A stretch of 64,000 bases of DNA from Sambucus nigra (GCA_949130495.1 OX422211.1:538348872-538412871); one strand, 5' to 3'. Counted from the stretch's first letter, positions 20,713-33,570 are shown. Made by a program: numbers and translations. The notes: generated from the sequence alone by a model not told the origin.

Positions 20713-21912
20713 GAAGGAGGAATGGGTGTTATTCTCTAGAGAAGACTCTATTAAAGTGGAAGAATTTCAACCACCACCTTGAAACTACAATTAATGGTGG
20801 AATGAAAATGAAGAGAAGAAAATTTCAAGTTAATGGATCACAGAAGGGCTGCATGAGAGGCAAAGGTGGGCCAGATAATCCAAACTGTGTATACAGAGGA
20901 GTGAGACAAAGTACTTGGGGTAAATGGGTAGCTGAGATTCGGGAACTCACAATTGGTATCGGGTCAGGTCAAAACCAACACAGTCTATGGTTAGGTACAT
21001 TTTCATCTACATTTGAAGCAGTTGTTGCGTATGATGAGGCAGCAAGAACCATGTATGGGCCCACTGCTATATTAAATTTCCCTAGATATTTTGATAAACC
21101 AAATTTGGATACTAAATTATCCAATAAGTATTCTAATGTTACATAAAATTCAACACCCGAATTAGAGAAGGAACAAATTTGATTGGTTAAAGATAGTGAA
21201 CATGTTGATGACACTAGTATTGAAGACCCTAGTGTAAAGAATGAAAAAAATCATATTAACCCTTTGGGAGATACTAGTATTGATAAATATGAGGTTACAC
21301 AAGATGAAACTGGACCTGTAAGCATAGTGTACAATAAGGAACATATGATGTTGAGACTTTGGAGGAAACTGAATCTGACTTAAGACAATCAGTGGAGGAT
21401 AATCAATTGAATGATTTGCAATACAAGGATCAACTTCAAGACTTGGAGAAATTCTTAATGGAAGAAAGTTTTGACAATGAGCCTTCTGGGGCTTTTGGAC
21501 AAGATAACAACAATAATTCTACTCAATTTGATTTACTTAATTTTGGGCTCTGGCTAGATATAAGATCATCTAGTTTAAATGACATTTTATATCAATCGGA
21601 AGGATGAGAATACTTTAGATGAAGAAACTAGCAGTGTTAATCCTTAAATGGAAGAGTATAATAAATCATGCGATTCTTTGTACCATTTTGAAAGTAGTGA
21701 TGAAAAAAGTAACTTGCAGAAGTCATCACAAGAAAAAACCTTCAATCTACATACTTATAGATCTGCGGAGGAACATATTGATTTTGATAGATCTGAATTT
21801 ATTTTATTCAAATTTGGTTGATACGGAAAAAGAGGTACTTTTGGATGTGGATTACAACTTTGATTTCTCTTGTAGTTGTGATAATTTTGGTATCAGTGAC
21901 AATAAGGTTTAA
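20713..21912 (+). pseudogene. DREB2-like AP2/ERF transcription factor pseudogene
   Basis: The frame at 20802-21146 contains the segment [15 protein letters not shown] followed by an AP2 DNA-binding domain: [18 protein letters not shown], then [17 protein letters not shown] and LNFPR. This combination is typical of DREB2-class dehydration-response regulators, which bind DRE elements in the nucleus. The linker between WVAEIRE and LWLGTF is longer than usual ([12 protein letters not shown]). The frame then meets TAA 21144 and TGA 21180, continues in the same frame to about 21345, and shifts into another frame (21359-21607) that carries acidic, Asn-rich activation-domain-like sequence. Further broken segments run to 21912. 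There is no usable start upstream. It directly follows a copia leader, so it may be a captured gene fragment or a gene killed by nearby insertion. Confidence 0.78.
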
Positions 21913-23867
21913 TGATATATTAGAACTTCGGACCGACCCTCTACACATTCTTTTGGGGCTGTACTAAAGAAAATTTTGAAGATCTCTACATCTTTACATA
22001 TCTATTAAATTTTATCTATGGGTTTTTAGGCAAGTCTTATGTGAACATTTTGTGAGCATATATAAGTGCTTGACTTTTATTTAATATAAATATCATTTAT
22101 AATCAACTCATGTGTAATTGGTGGGAGAAAAAAAAATTAGGCAGTTATAATTTTTTTTCTTTATTCAAACTTCAATATGTTATAACTTTTGATCGATAAA
22201 TTCGTTTTCACAAAATGAATATATTTGAAACATGCGCAAAGAAATCTATCACAATAGGATACCATGTTTTGGTATAATTTACTTAAGGTAATACAATCCA
22301 TCTCTACCTGGGATCCCTACGGATGAGGCCATTTAAAATAACAACATGATCAATGTCTTTGATTTTGAGACCCCTGCTGATGAAAAGGAAGCCCTTCATA
22401 AGGCCCTGAAGCATATTAAGGAGTGAAACATTGTCGTCAAAATCTTCACCCTTGACCGTATTCGTTTATTTTATCTCACGGTGCATGTCTACCTTTCGGA
22501 TAGGCTATGGATGTATTCTCTTCTGAAACGGAGGATGATGTTAACGAACATTTTAGTGGGGGAGGTGACCATGACCAGACACCATATTCAACATACAACT
22601 AAGAACATTGTCAATGAGGTAACCAAATGACAGGAAGATTGTCATGCCATGGAAATCTAATATATAAATATAATTTTGGTATCTCCTCACAGAGATTACC
22701 CCGTGGCTTATCTAATAAATGCTAACATATGAAAATAGAGCCTCTAAAGAGTAGTTCCTGCGTGGCTTATTCACTCCCCCATTCAAAACTTTTCCAATTC
22801 CAAAGCTTCATCATCTTGATCTTTAATTCTTCTTTTTCTCTATCTATATCACTTTCGATTTCAAAGTCCTTCCATTTCTCTCCATCAATATAACTCGCCC
22901 ATCAAACTTGAAGAGACGGAGATCAAAAGATATAAATTTTCAAGTGGTTAACCGGATCCCCTTGACGGGCATAAAAGGGGTTTCTGAGACTATTGATGAT
23001 CATAAACTTGTGACAGAGACTGGTTTGTTTATTGAACTTACAATTCATACACTAGCTTTTTCTCTTTTACTGTATATGGATTTTGGTTTTGTAAATTGCT
23101 AGTATGATAGTTTGCTTGCTAAATTCTTTATAATGGCTTCTTAGGACTATTGAGAATATTTGCCTGATTTTTATCAAATGCATCACTATGGTTTGGGAAT
23201 TTTGTTATTTTTTGTGGCCGAGGATTTTAAGTCACATCAATTATTTGAAAAAAGAGGAGATCGAGGATTTGTGCTCATCATGCGGTCTTATTAACTACAT
23301 GAGCAAAGTTGAGAAATCCTTTATCATGTTTTCTGCACAGAATCCTTAAGACCTGGTTTGGTTCATCTGATTTATCATTTTCTCCAAGTTTATTTGAATA
23401 TATTGTTTTATTTTAAATTTGTTGTAAATCTTATTCCTTTGTTCATAAGAATTCTCAAATATTGGTTGGTAGATTTCTTTACAAAACTGAATCGACCCAT
23501 ATGTATTGTCCGATTCTAATATCCAAAACTTCCCTTCATTCATGATTACAATTACAATTATTTTTTAACAAATAATATACAAAAAGACACAAAGTTATGT
23601 TAATTTCTTAGATAATTACTATATGCAATCATATTAAATTTATCATTTAACTTGGCCTACAAATACAATATTTAATAGGGTTTCACGTGTGTTCCGGAGT
23701 TTATTATTAATAATTGTTTATAATTACAAGTATGTTATTTCCAACATATTTATTATATAGTCTTTATCAAAAACAAAACTAAAATAAATATTTGGGTTTG
23801 TAATTAAAATATAAGCTACTCCAATAATCTATGCGTTCTACATAAATAGTTTTCCCATTTGACTATT
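21913..23867. other. AT-rich intergenic DNA, nothing recognised
   Basis: Short open frames are present (for example 22908-23102) but none shows a domain or convincing codon pattern. A CT-rich stretch lies at about 22790-22890. The sequence around 22310-22640 is less AT-rich and may be old coding debris, but I could not identify it. Confidence 0.4.
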
Positions 23868-24175
23868 CATGCCTGTCCCAAGATTTTAAGGGTCCGAGGC
23901 GAACTCTTGAATTGGGGGTCTCATATCCAATAAGAGATTTTTTTAGTAATTTATAAATTATAGTTTTTTTTAACTGAAAAAATGCCGACTTATTTTTTGT
24001 GAGTTGCAGCAAGTTTAAATGTTTGTCCGTTCAGTTTTCTACAATTTGTTTTTGGACAATTGGAAAATGACACTATAAATATAATACACATAAAATTTTG
24101 GGGCTCCTAAAATGTGTTGAAAATCAGGACCCGAGGCGGCCGCCTCTCTTGCCTCCCTTCAAAACCAGCCCTGAC
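23868..24175. mobile_element. hAT-like non-autonomous DNA element, degenerate
   Basis: The right end CCAGCCCTG, the inner GGACCCGAGGCGGCCGCCTC block and the left GGGTCCGAGGCGAAC block resemble widespread plant hAT-type elements that end in CAGGGCCGG-like inverted repeats. The left terminus is decayed. Flanking GACTATT and GACTGTT could be an imperfect target duplication. The interior has no coding sequence. Confidence 0.4.
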
Positions 24176-24188
24176 TGTTATTACCAGA

Positions 24189-24216
24189 ACTAGTTTTCGA
24201 CCGCGCAATACGCGGG
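24189..24216 (-). mobile_element. Helitron-like 3' terminus
   Basis: On the minus strand a hairpin, CCGCG-TATTG-CGCGG, is followed a few bases later by CTAGT at 24193-24189 and then a T. Hairpin plus CTRRT and a 3' flanking T is the known 3' end of plant Helitrons. The element would extend to the right; I could not find its 5' TC end. Confidence 0.5.
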
Positions 24217-25249
24217 CTATTTATAGGTATGGTAATATAATGTTTTTTAAGAAAATACACAAAACTATTAGGAAAAATCGAGTCAATAAATAAGAAGCAA
24301 ACTCGCAACAGTGGAAAAAGAAGCCAATGTCTTAATTCTTAGGGCCAAAATATATGTTTTAGTAATAAAAGGAATAATATGTAAATCAAATACTTTGTAA
24401 TAAAGTCATAATGAATACAACATAATGAATACAACTCTTTGTATCATAATTTTTCTATTATCCCCACATAGTATATATTCCACAACAATAATTTGTTAAA
24501 AAAATATAGCAAAAGTTTTTTTGATAGGAAAATTCGAAGGAAAATTCTCCTAATTCATAATTATTTGCCTAAAAATGCATCTTGAAATATTTAGAACAAA
24601 CGAAGGAACTAAAAATAAGCTTTACCTTTTGTGTGGCATTTAATCAAATATGTGTTTTGCACATGAACCATCTTGGGGGCTTGGGTATTCAACTTGTTTG
24701 TCAAAAGTGAAAAAAAAGGAACATGAACCCCAAATAGGAAATAAAACTTAAATAGAGAAGGAAAACAAAAGGATGACAAAATGGTAAATATTATATATGA
24801 GATCAAAAAGGTTATGGAGAAAGTTGTGAGATGTATTGAAAGAAAAGTGAATACATTAAATTAACATAGAATTTGGAATGTTTTAAAAATATCTAAGACA
24901 AAAAGTACGAACATTTCACATCTTCTCCATTTCATCCAATAACTGCTAATAATACATAATGGCTAATTAATCACAAATGATTAAACTATGATCCAATCTT
25001 CAAATAATCAAGTATCTCTTTCATAAGAATGTATATATGGAATATATAAAATTCCTACTGTCATATTTCCAATTAAAATTTCTTCTCAATTGACTTTAAT
25101 AAAGGCTGAAATTTCGATTCTAATTGAACAATTACCATACTTATTTTAGATTATTTAACTCTTAAAATACCTAGTTATTAAATTCAATCTTTTCCAAACC
25201 CTAATATATATTATAGATTATGATGTTTGGATTGTCCAATTGTGGCCTT
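24217..25249. other. AT-rich DNA, possibly the body of the Helitron-like element
   Basis: No gene or clear repeat is seen. If the terminus at 24189 is real, some of this is a non-autonomous Helitron. Confidence 0.3.
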
Positions 25250-25815
25250 GTCCACTCTAGAGAGAAAAAAAATAATAGAAACCCAATTGAATCAATTCAA
25301 TTCATCTAAAACCCAATTGAACAACAAAATCCAATTGATTTGACTAAGTGTAAAAAATACCTTACAGTGGTTTCGATAGAAAACATGAACTTCAATCATA
25401 ATAGTTCTAGTTGAGGTTATGATATAAGAGTGAAGGGTATAAGGTTTTTAGATTGGTTTGGAGCGATATGCTTTATTGGAACAAGAGATGAGGAGTTAGA
25501 GATCAACGGTTCATAGTTGAAAAGTTTGGGAGGTGAAAGGACTTGCAAAGAATCCTAAATAGGTATGGAATGCTAACTTATGAATTAAAGCAAAAGTTAA
25601 GTAGTCCACCTGGCATAATTAGAGACTTCATTTTTAAATAGTTATATTAGATAAACCAACTAACGACACATCTAACAACTTCTAACTAACGACTAAACTA
25701 ACTACTAACAATATAACAATTATCCTTCTCCAACTAGGTTTGCATTGATTCAACATAACTATTCTACTAATTGTGTCGTCTTCTCTACATATTTTACTCA
25801 CAAAGCATTTCCCTT
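25250..25815 (-). repeat. Possible 3' LTR remnant of a decayed chromovirus
   Basis: It lies just beyond the end of a minus-strand pol and contains CTAACTAACGAC-type repeats and a purine-rich minus-strand stretch at about 25810. The termini were not defined, so the limits are approximate. Confidence 0.3.
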
Positions 25816-27702
25816 TTAACATCCTTGTCCCTAAGGATCAAACTCTGGTAATTTACAACCAATAACGTCATAATCTTCCCAAGTCATATCTGCAGGATGG
25901 CCAATGTACCATTGCATCAAAATATAAGGTGTGGCTTTGTTTGCCCTTTATCATCCTTCTTTCCATGATCACACTAGGTTCAATAAAAATTTGCCCTTGT
26001 TTATTTGTCATCGGTAACTGCGCTTCGGTAGTGACGTTTTCCCCCAATTTTCATTTGAGCATTTAGACATGAAACACAAGGTGGATAAGAGAGTTATGAT
26101 GTAGGTTGAGCCTATAGGCCACTATACCAATCTTAGTTATAATCTGAAATAAAACATAGTACTTAGGTGAAAGATTAGCATGATGAATCATACCAATAGA
26201 GGCTCATTTGTATGGATATGGTCTCAGAAATACCCAATCAACAAGTTTGAAGGTCCATTCACAACTAATCTGGTCTACGTAGGTCTTCATCCATAGTCTA
26301 TCTTGTTGAAGCCTCTCTTATAAGATTTGTATAATTTTTCTTCAATATTCTAGGAATGGGCCCACTTCTTAATTTTGGGTGGAGGTTTATTATGGGATAA
26401 CAAGGTGGGGTGGACAACCATACAGAGCTCAAAAGGGATGGTTGGAATGCATGAACAGTGGGTGGGGTTGTACCACCATTCCTCCAAGGCCAACCAATTG
26501 TACAATGTGGTTAGTTTATTACTTATCGTGCACCTCAATTAGTTCTCTATACCTTTTGACCATCACTCCATGGATGGTAGGCAATGGAGTAGTGTATATT
26601 TATATTAGTGCCTAGTTGTTTAACAAGTCGACTCCAAAAGTGACTAAGGTCTCAAAGAATACTTGAGCTACTTGTGAAGCTAAGAATGGGAGGTTTAGTG
26701 GAATTAAATGACCATACTTGGTCAACCTATCAACAATGACAAGGATGGTATCATAACCATTTGATGTAGGCAATACTTTAACAAAATCCACTGATATTTA
26801 CGACCCAATATTATTGGGAATAAGGAGAGGTTGAAGTTTTTGATTTTCTTATTGATATATATCACTGGATACAACAAACTCATTGATTTGTTGTTTGAGG
26901 TTTGAGCATAAAAAATATTTCTCTACCCTTTTAATGGTAGATTTGCTTCTCGAGTGTTCACAAGATTTAGAAGAATGTATTACTTCCATAATCTTTTGTC
27001 TTAGATGGCCTTGGTCTCCAACATATAGTGTTTTATTAAATCTCAAAGTCCCTTGGGTGTGAGTACAGCCTTGTACATCAACTGGTTATATGAGGAGCTT
27101 CATTAATACTCGTTGAGCTAGTGCATCATCATTAATGTTATGGTTAATCTCTTTTAACCAAACTGATTGTATTATTGAAATGGCATTACAATATTTCTTC
27201 ACTTATATAATTCAAGATAAGGCATTTGCAGCCTTATTTTCACTATCCTTCTTATAAACAATTGCATAATAAAAAAATCAACTTGTTGAACAATTTCTGT
27301 TATAACATTAAAGAATCTCTCTGCTTCAAAAGATATTTCAATATTTGATGATCTGTATTGATTATAATATAGTTCCCACAAAAATATGTTCTCCATTTTT
27401 TTATTGCATATACTATAGCCCATAAATATTTTCCTAGGTAGAAATTCCCTTTTTTTATCTAGTAGTGTCTTGCTTATGAAAGCTATTGGTTTGTTAATTT
27501 TCATTAGGACTACATTAATACCTTCATTTTTGGCATCAGTCTATATAATGAAAGTTAGTTAGCCCAAGTATTAAGGGAGTGGTCAAGGACTGTTTCATCT
27601 TTTCAAATGCTTCCTTAGATCCTTTTGTCTAATGGAATTGGTTGGCTTTCAACATGTTGGTCAACATAGCACCGAGCTAAATTATACAAAATTTCCACTA
27701 CA
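25816..27702 (-). pseudogene. pol: Chromovirus (Ty3/gypsy) pol remnant: RT tail, RNase H, integrase, chromodomain
   Basis: Reading leftward from 27702 on the minus strand, a broken RT tail is followed by an RNase H segment (27504-27199; KPIAFISKTLLDKKRE). The integrase zinc-binding region follows (27046-26849; LYVGDQGHLRQKIMEVIHSS and KRVEKYF). Integrase core traces lie at about 26800-26350 (VDFVKVLPTSNGYDTILVIVDRLTKYGH). A C-terminal chromodomain-like stretch is at about 26010-25840. Frames change often and stops are numerous. The order and the chromodomain place it in the chromovirus branch. The right end is cut at about 27702 by an LTR of another element. Confidence 0.7.
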
Positions 27703-28094
27703 GGCTTGCCTAGATAGGGACAATAGGGCTAACGGGATATCAGACTTGCGATCACATTTTCTCACTAGTCATTGAGATCATTTGACTATAGTTAGGTTAT
27801 TATTTCCCTTTCTGCTATCTTTATTATTCGGATATTATATGGGCATAAGCCTGATGTTTATTATTCAGTCTTTTTGAGATCAGTCATACTTATGTATGAG
27901 TTTTTATTACGATCTGGATGTTGGACTTATTTATTATCAGTTATTAATTAAACTGGTTTTATTGCGCATGTCTTGTTAAAATAAAGATGTTTTGTTATGG
28001 TTTGATGCTGAAAATGATATAGATTGATAGACAAGCCCCGTCTTCGGCGTACTGTGTCTGGCCAAGATTTACGTGAAAAATGGGGGTTGTTATA
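27703..28094 (+). repeat. 5' LTR remnant of the decayed gypsy element
   Basis: It shares long stretches with 38700-39091, including AGACAAGCCCC...CTTACTGTG-like sequence, and ends in TTGTTATA next to a PBS. The left part is missing at the junction with the chromovirus remnant. Confidence 0.7.
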
Positions 28095-28095
28095 G

Positions 28096-28108
28096 TTAGT
28101 ATCAGAGC
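28096..28108 (+). other. Primer-binding site, degenerate
   Basis: TTAGTATCAGAGC, one base from the Met-tRNA type TGGTATCAGAGC. Confidence 0.6.
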
Positions 28109-28255
28109 ATCAATGTTCAAGCATCCTTAAGATTTGTGTTATGGTCATTACGTTCTGCATTGCATTACTTTGATACATAGAGCATTATGTTTATGAATCA
28201 CTATACTCTTTTCGATCTGTTACTAATACGAAACCTATTTGTTTTCATATGGAAG

Positions 28256-29340
28256 ATGGTACGCGAGGTAAACCATGACATGTCATCACACAGGCTACAG
28301 AAGAGGGGGATCGATTGGAGCGTCAACCACACCCATAGCCACCACCAGCCCCACCTGGGATTACTCCAGCAAACATTGCCCCGATATTGATGCAGGCAGT
28401 CTCTACGATGATGGCCTCTATGCTACAGTAATTTTTTCCACTGCAGCAGCAGCCACCACCACCACTCCTACAGCAAGTGGTGCTACCCATTCAAGCATAG
28501 GGCTCGATATGGGAGATATCTAGGGAGGGATTCATTAAGGTTCGACCGCCAGAGTTTACTGGGAGTCCAAATATATTAGTGGGCAGTCAGTGGAAGAAGG
28601 ATATTCAGCTACATTTGAGGATGGTTGAGTGAACTACAGTGCACAAGAAGATGTTAGCATCATTTTTCCTGGTAGGGGCAACCTTACAGAGGTGGGAGTC
28701 TTATAGTGGTGGGAGTCTATCACCACATTGGAGGAGCATGACGTGTTAACTACTGATAAGTTTTAGGCCAAGTTTTAGGGAAATTATTTCCCACCAGAGA
28801 TGAGAAGGAAGTTCTTGGACCTTAAGTAGGAAGATCGCACAGTAGCAGAATATGAGGTGTAGTTTACTTCATTGTCTTTTTTTGCTGGGGACGAGGTAAA
28901 CATTGAAGAGAAGAAGATGGAGAAGTTTGTATGAGGGAAAAACTGTCACATCAAGAAGTTATTGTTAGGAAATTTGACTTTCAACACCTACACACATATA
29001 GTGAATGTTGATTTGCTGCATTATCAGGATCATAAGGAATTTTAGAAAAGTAAGGGGGGAAGAGACCCAATTCAGAGACGTCGAGCCAGTAGGGTAAGAC
29101 GAATGGGAATGGAAATTAGGGGACCCAACAGTTCAAGGGGTCATAGGTAGGTGATTATCATAACAAACACAAGGTTTTTTATTATTAGAATGAGGGGGCC
29201 AATCGGTCCAGGGCCGACAACATAGAGGCCATCAATGATTGTGGCAGTAGGGCCAAGGACAATAGGGCCAACAGGGGAAACAGTAGGATAGGTGTTAATT
29301 TCAAGGAAATTAATACATTTATGGAGATAAAGGATACTTC
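28256..29340 (+). pseudogene. gag: gag remnant of the decayed gypsy element
   Basis: Starts near ATG 28256. In shifting frames it shows a proline/glutamine-rich N-terminus, then capsid-like pieces: VRPPEFTGSP, WKKDIQLHLRM, KMLASFFLVGATLQRWES, NYFPPEMRRKFLDLK and TVAEYEV. Several stops and frameshifts interrupt it. A zinc knuckle was not found. Confidence 0.6.
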
Positions 29341-29539
29341 GCGAGGAAGTTACCTAAAAGAAATCGAGTATCACGGGAGCTGGGGGACAATGAGAGTATC
29401 ATTCACCCCGGGGCCATTATCGATCTAGACAGTGGCGATAGTGCCAACACTACTAGCGCTACCCGCTCCACCTCAAGGACATCAGCCGCAATTACAGTAT
29501 GGGCATGTCTCATATCACCCCTAAAGAGGTACCAACACC

Positions 29540-29990
29540 AACATAGATAGTGCAGGGTATGATCCCTATTCATAGACTTGTAGGGGCATATTTAGTTGAT
29601 ACTTGTGCATAGTACTCAATTATTAATATTACTTTGTTAGTGCATCAAGGATGGTAGACTTAGCATTTAACATAGTGTTTTACGTTGATTCACCCGTGGG
29701 TAGAGGGACACCTATGCCTTTCATGTGTAGAGTTATAGGGATTGACACATGGAGACTTAGATTATGGTAGACCTATTCACATTAGATATGATGGAGTATG
29801 ACGTTATCCTAGGGATGGATCGACGAGCCACTTAAAGGCTTGTGCCAATTATTAAGGGGTCGTTAAGAGTTAATGGTCAAGTCTAGAATAACCAATTAGA
29901 CAATGTTGTTAATCATAGACGTGAGAACAATTATGGAAATTATCATGTTCGGGGTCTAGTCATGGTAAAATGGATCGCTATGTAAACTTG
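29540..29990 (+). pseudogene. Protease remnant of the decayed gypsy element
   Basis: Contains AYLVDTCA, a degenerate form of the retroviral-type aspartic protease active site, followed by broken protease-like sequence. Many stops. Confidence 0.45.
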
Positions 29991-31635
29991 GGTTAGTATA
30001 TTTACCTTATGAAAATTGGTGCACTTAAAATAGAGCAGCATATTGAGACGTCTTAGCAACTGGGGTGTTTTAAGGAAAGATTTGGGTACGGATGGATTCC
30101 AAATAAATAATGTCGAATTGGTGTTGCACTCAGATTGGGCAAGATTTATTGTGTTGTTAAGCCGTTCGTGATTTCGATGAGAATAAGGTGCAAGAGTTTG
30201 GACCTAGGAGTGGGTCACCATTTGATTTCGAAAAATGAAGGGCGATGCCTCAATTAAAAAATTTATATGAGGATGATGTGATTTGTGCATCATAGACGTC
30301 TGTCTTATTCATGTGTTAATGAGGGATGAGGTTTATGGACAAGAAGGTGTCCAAGGAGATAGTAGCGTAGGACGAATGATGGTTCAATGGAGTTTTATAA
30401 ACCCTATATGGTGAGAGTATAAATGGTCATAGGGGTTATAGCCACGAGTTTTGCATGAATTGGAGAGGGTTTCCTTATCGAGAGTAGGCACAACAATGTA
30501 AAAATTTCAGGATTGGTTATTGACCAATTTTTTATATAGATATACAATGAATTTCTGACTCGATGTGAAGACATAGACTAGATGCTAATGATGGAATACT
30601 CTAAAGGATGAATAAATACGATGGTTATCCAGGGATGGATTTTATTTTATTAGATAAGGATATCCATAAGGAGAAGCATTTGTATTGAAAAGTTTTAGAT
30701 TACTTTAAGAGATAAATGGATAGAGATGGCCTCGGTTACATGAAGATGTTTATTGTCACAAATAGTGTTATAATAGGAACGTTGTCATTAAAAATGGGCG
30801 ATAGTAAACTTTATTGGGATGGGTAGATATTTAGAATCTTATAAGTGATTAAGCGCTCTACTAGATTTAAGGATGGACAGAGGGTGTCCTATCATATGTG
30901 TGAAAAGGAACATGATGTTCTTGGCATTATTAAAATGATTAATATAACGGGGTTCACTGTAACTCTTGGAAGGATGAGCCTTTTGTTTAAATTTAGACAA
31001 GTTGAAATCTATGTGGTTAGCGTATAGTTTCATGTTTAGTCTTGGACCAATAGATCTCAATAACTGATTAAGCTATGTAGTGGTGTACCGAGAGGGTTCC
31101 TTGTTTGGATTTCGCTTGCAAGACGTACCAAACATAAAAGTTAGCATGTGTCGGGAGTTAAAGAACCTTGGGTTCTAGGATGTTCTGTTAATACGTTATA
31201 CACGTGTAAAGATACAATGCATAGGTCGACGTTATATTATATGAGTTAAGGCCACTGAGGCCAAGGCGGTGATGAGAGCACCGTGTAATTTTTACACTAC
31301 TAGTAGAATAAGTGGGACAATCTCAAGAAGAACTAAGTTATGATTAGCAGGATATTCGATTATTTTTTTGCCTCATAGATGTGCATGGTTTGTATGGTTC
31401 ATTTGGGATATATGTCGTTCATCCATATATAATGTTTGTGTGTGTGTATATGTGATATGTGGTGTATGGACGTCTTGATCACACTATGGTAGGAATAGAT
31501 GAGCGTTTTTATTTTATCATTTGGGATACAAGTACACACTAATAGAGTATAAACCTATGATATTTGTGACGGTTAAGTTTTGATGTTATTCTTCAATGAA
31601 TTCCAAGGACATAATTTCATTATTAGGGGAAAGAA
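29991..31635 (+). other. Interior of the decayed gypsy element, pol not readable
   Basis: The RT/RNase H/integrase span should lie here but is too short (1.6 kb) and too decayed to assign domains. The short frame at 30845-31027 has no recognisable match. A purine tract at 31625-31634 closes the interior. Confidence 0.4.
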
Positions 31636-33345
31636 TGTAATACTCCGTATTTTTATAATAAATTAAATTAGTAGATATTAAATTAATTTGGTAGAATTTA
31701 ATTAAATAAATTCATGAATAAATTACTTAGTTGGAATTTCATGTTTATTTGATTCATTTGTGAATGTTATATTTACTTGTAGACAATAAATTCAATATTA
31801 ATTAAATTATTGGTATGTGGTGTTCAACATAATAATAAAAATATATAAATTGGGTAGATATATTTTGGGCATGTTCCAAGATGATTTGGGGACTTGTTTA
31901 GGTGTTTTAGACATCTAAATTAATTCTGGGGTATATGTATACCATTAGGGGAGTTATTGGGTAAATCCGGGTATGGTTTTGGGATTGTTTGGGGTCCCAA
32001 ATGTGGAGGTTTATGGGGTACTCGGGATTAGTGTTATAATGGATAATTAACAATTAAGAAATAACTTTCCAATCCACCACAACTCAACACTAGCATCCCC
32101 ACACCTATTGGAGAAATTACCAAGGCTAGATAAGGGAGAAAGATCAAAGATGCAAGAGAAAGATATCCCTAATCGTCAAACTAAGGAAATAATTCTCTTG
32201 CTAAATTAATTTTCAACGTGTTTCTTAATTCAATTTTGTATTTCTCATAGAAATTTCTGGGTTTACTAGGTAAACTGATGTTTACATGATTTGGATAAAC
32301 CTTATGAATACTGAAAAACAAATATGAGATTATAACGTTTAAGGATGAAACTAATTGGTCACAACCCCGAAAAATTTAGTATCATGTTAATTGGGAATTT
32401 AACATCAAAACTCATGTTATGTGAATGATGGATCTAATATAAACTGTGAAAGAAAGATTGGTTCTTGAATGATTTAAAAGAGAAAAGATTGAATCTTGAA
32501 AGTGGGGTTTTAATAACGAATGATTCTTGACATAGATTGTTGTCGAATGAATTAGATCTGTTTTTGGGATGATTTTCATGTAGAGAATTGTTATTTAATG
32601 GTTGGGGGTAGATTAGAGTTTGTATATGGGGTTTGGATGAAGGTTGGAGCCACCATGGGTGTAGGGAGAATGCAAAATCCCATCAAAAGTTTATTTTGGA
32701 AGCCCAGCAAATCGAACCAATTCGTTGGGAGGAGCGAACCAATTCGCTAACCCAACCGGTTCGATCTAGCCAGCAAACTAGTTCGGTTCTACTGGCTTGA
32801 CAACTTGTTCTCATGTTTTTTTCCAGACTGTTTGAGGATAGGGCATGGAATCTTAGGTCCGAGGATGAGTTTAGATTTCTAGGAATCCAACATGAGGGTT
32901 AAAAAGTGTCATAGACTAACGAGGGATGAATTGTGTTTAAGGGGTTAGTCCAGGTTAGCACCGAGAAAACCTTCAGGTGACTTTTACAAACATAGGAAAG
33001 TATTCGAGAGATGATCCAAGTGAGTGGATAATTTCTTAGAAAGGAATTTTTTGTTAATATTTTATTATTTGGGAAACTTAACAATTAACTAGATGGTTAA
33101 TTCTTAAAGTAAATGTATTAATTGAAAATTAATGATACTTCTTGGGGGTAATTATAACCTATACATATTATGTGTTAAAAATATGTATTTAGTTATTTGT
33201 GTCAACATACCCATGTTTGTGGGCGGCCTATTTATTGAGGCTACGTATGTCTCTGGACTGTAGCACATGTCGACACATGTGGGCTAGGCGTTGTCTAGGT
33301 CATTATTTTAGGTACTACGTGGCAGCACCACTTACGAGGAGATAG
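31636..33345 (+). repeat. 3' LTR of the decayed gypsy element, first part
   Basis: Starts TGTAATACTCCGTATTTTTA. It includes repeated CGAACCAATTCG-like words at 32708-32780. It is interrupted at 33345/33346 by the copia-type unit. Confidence 0.6.
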
Positions 33346-33555
33346 TGAGAAAACGTGACTCTGTGATAATTGATTAATTCGCAGCTTTCTAATTTGGCTC
33401 ACTTATTTGTTGTGTCGCATGAAGTATTTGATTATGGTTTGACACATGCACCATAGATGCATGTTTAGGGGCTGAATTAATAGAATCTACTTAAATAAGT
33501 GAGCCAAATTAGAAAGTTGCAAATTAATCAATTATCACACAGTCACGTGTTCTCA
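33346..33555. repeat. Head-to-head LTR ends (near-palindrome)
   Basis: GAGAAAACGTGACTCTGTGA... near 33347 is the inverse of ...CACAGTCACGTGTTCTC at 33538-33554. The arms are about 65 bp with a few mismatches, around a spacer of about 75 bp. Confidence 0.75.
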
Positions 33556-33558
33556 AAT

Positions 33559-33570
33559 TGGTATCAGAGC
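33559..33570 (+). other. Primer-binding site (Met-tRNA)
   Basis: TGGTATCAGAGC just inside the plus-oriented LTR end. The downstream GGGTTGCGCTAATTTATCG is shared with the PBS ladder at 43937-44060. Confidence 0.75.

Noticed and set aside
22908..23102. 64-codon frame with a hydrophobic C-terminus
   Set aside because: Short, no homologous motif, no clear gene context in AT-rich DNA.
26350..26615. Overlapping frames on both strands near 26.4 kb
   Set aside because: They are shadows of the decayed minus-strand integrase.
30845..31027. 60-codon plus-strand frame and its antisense partner
   Set aside because: No recognisable domain, in the unreadable pol interval of a decayed element.
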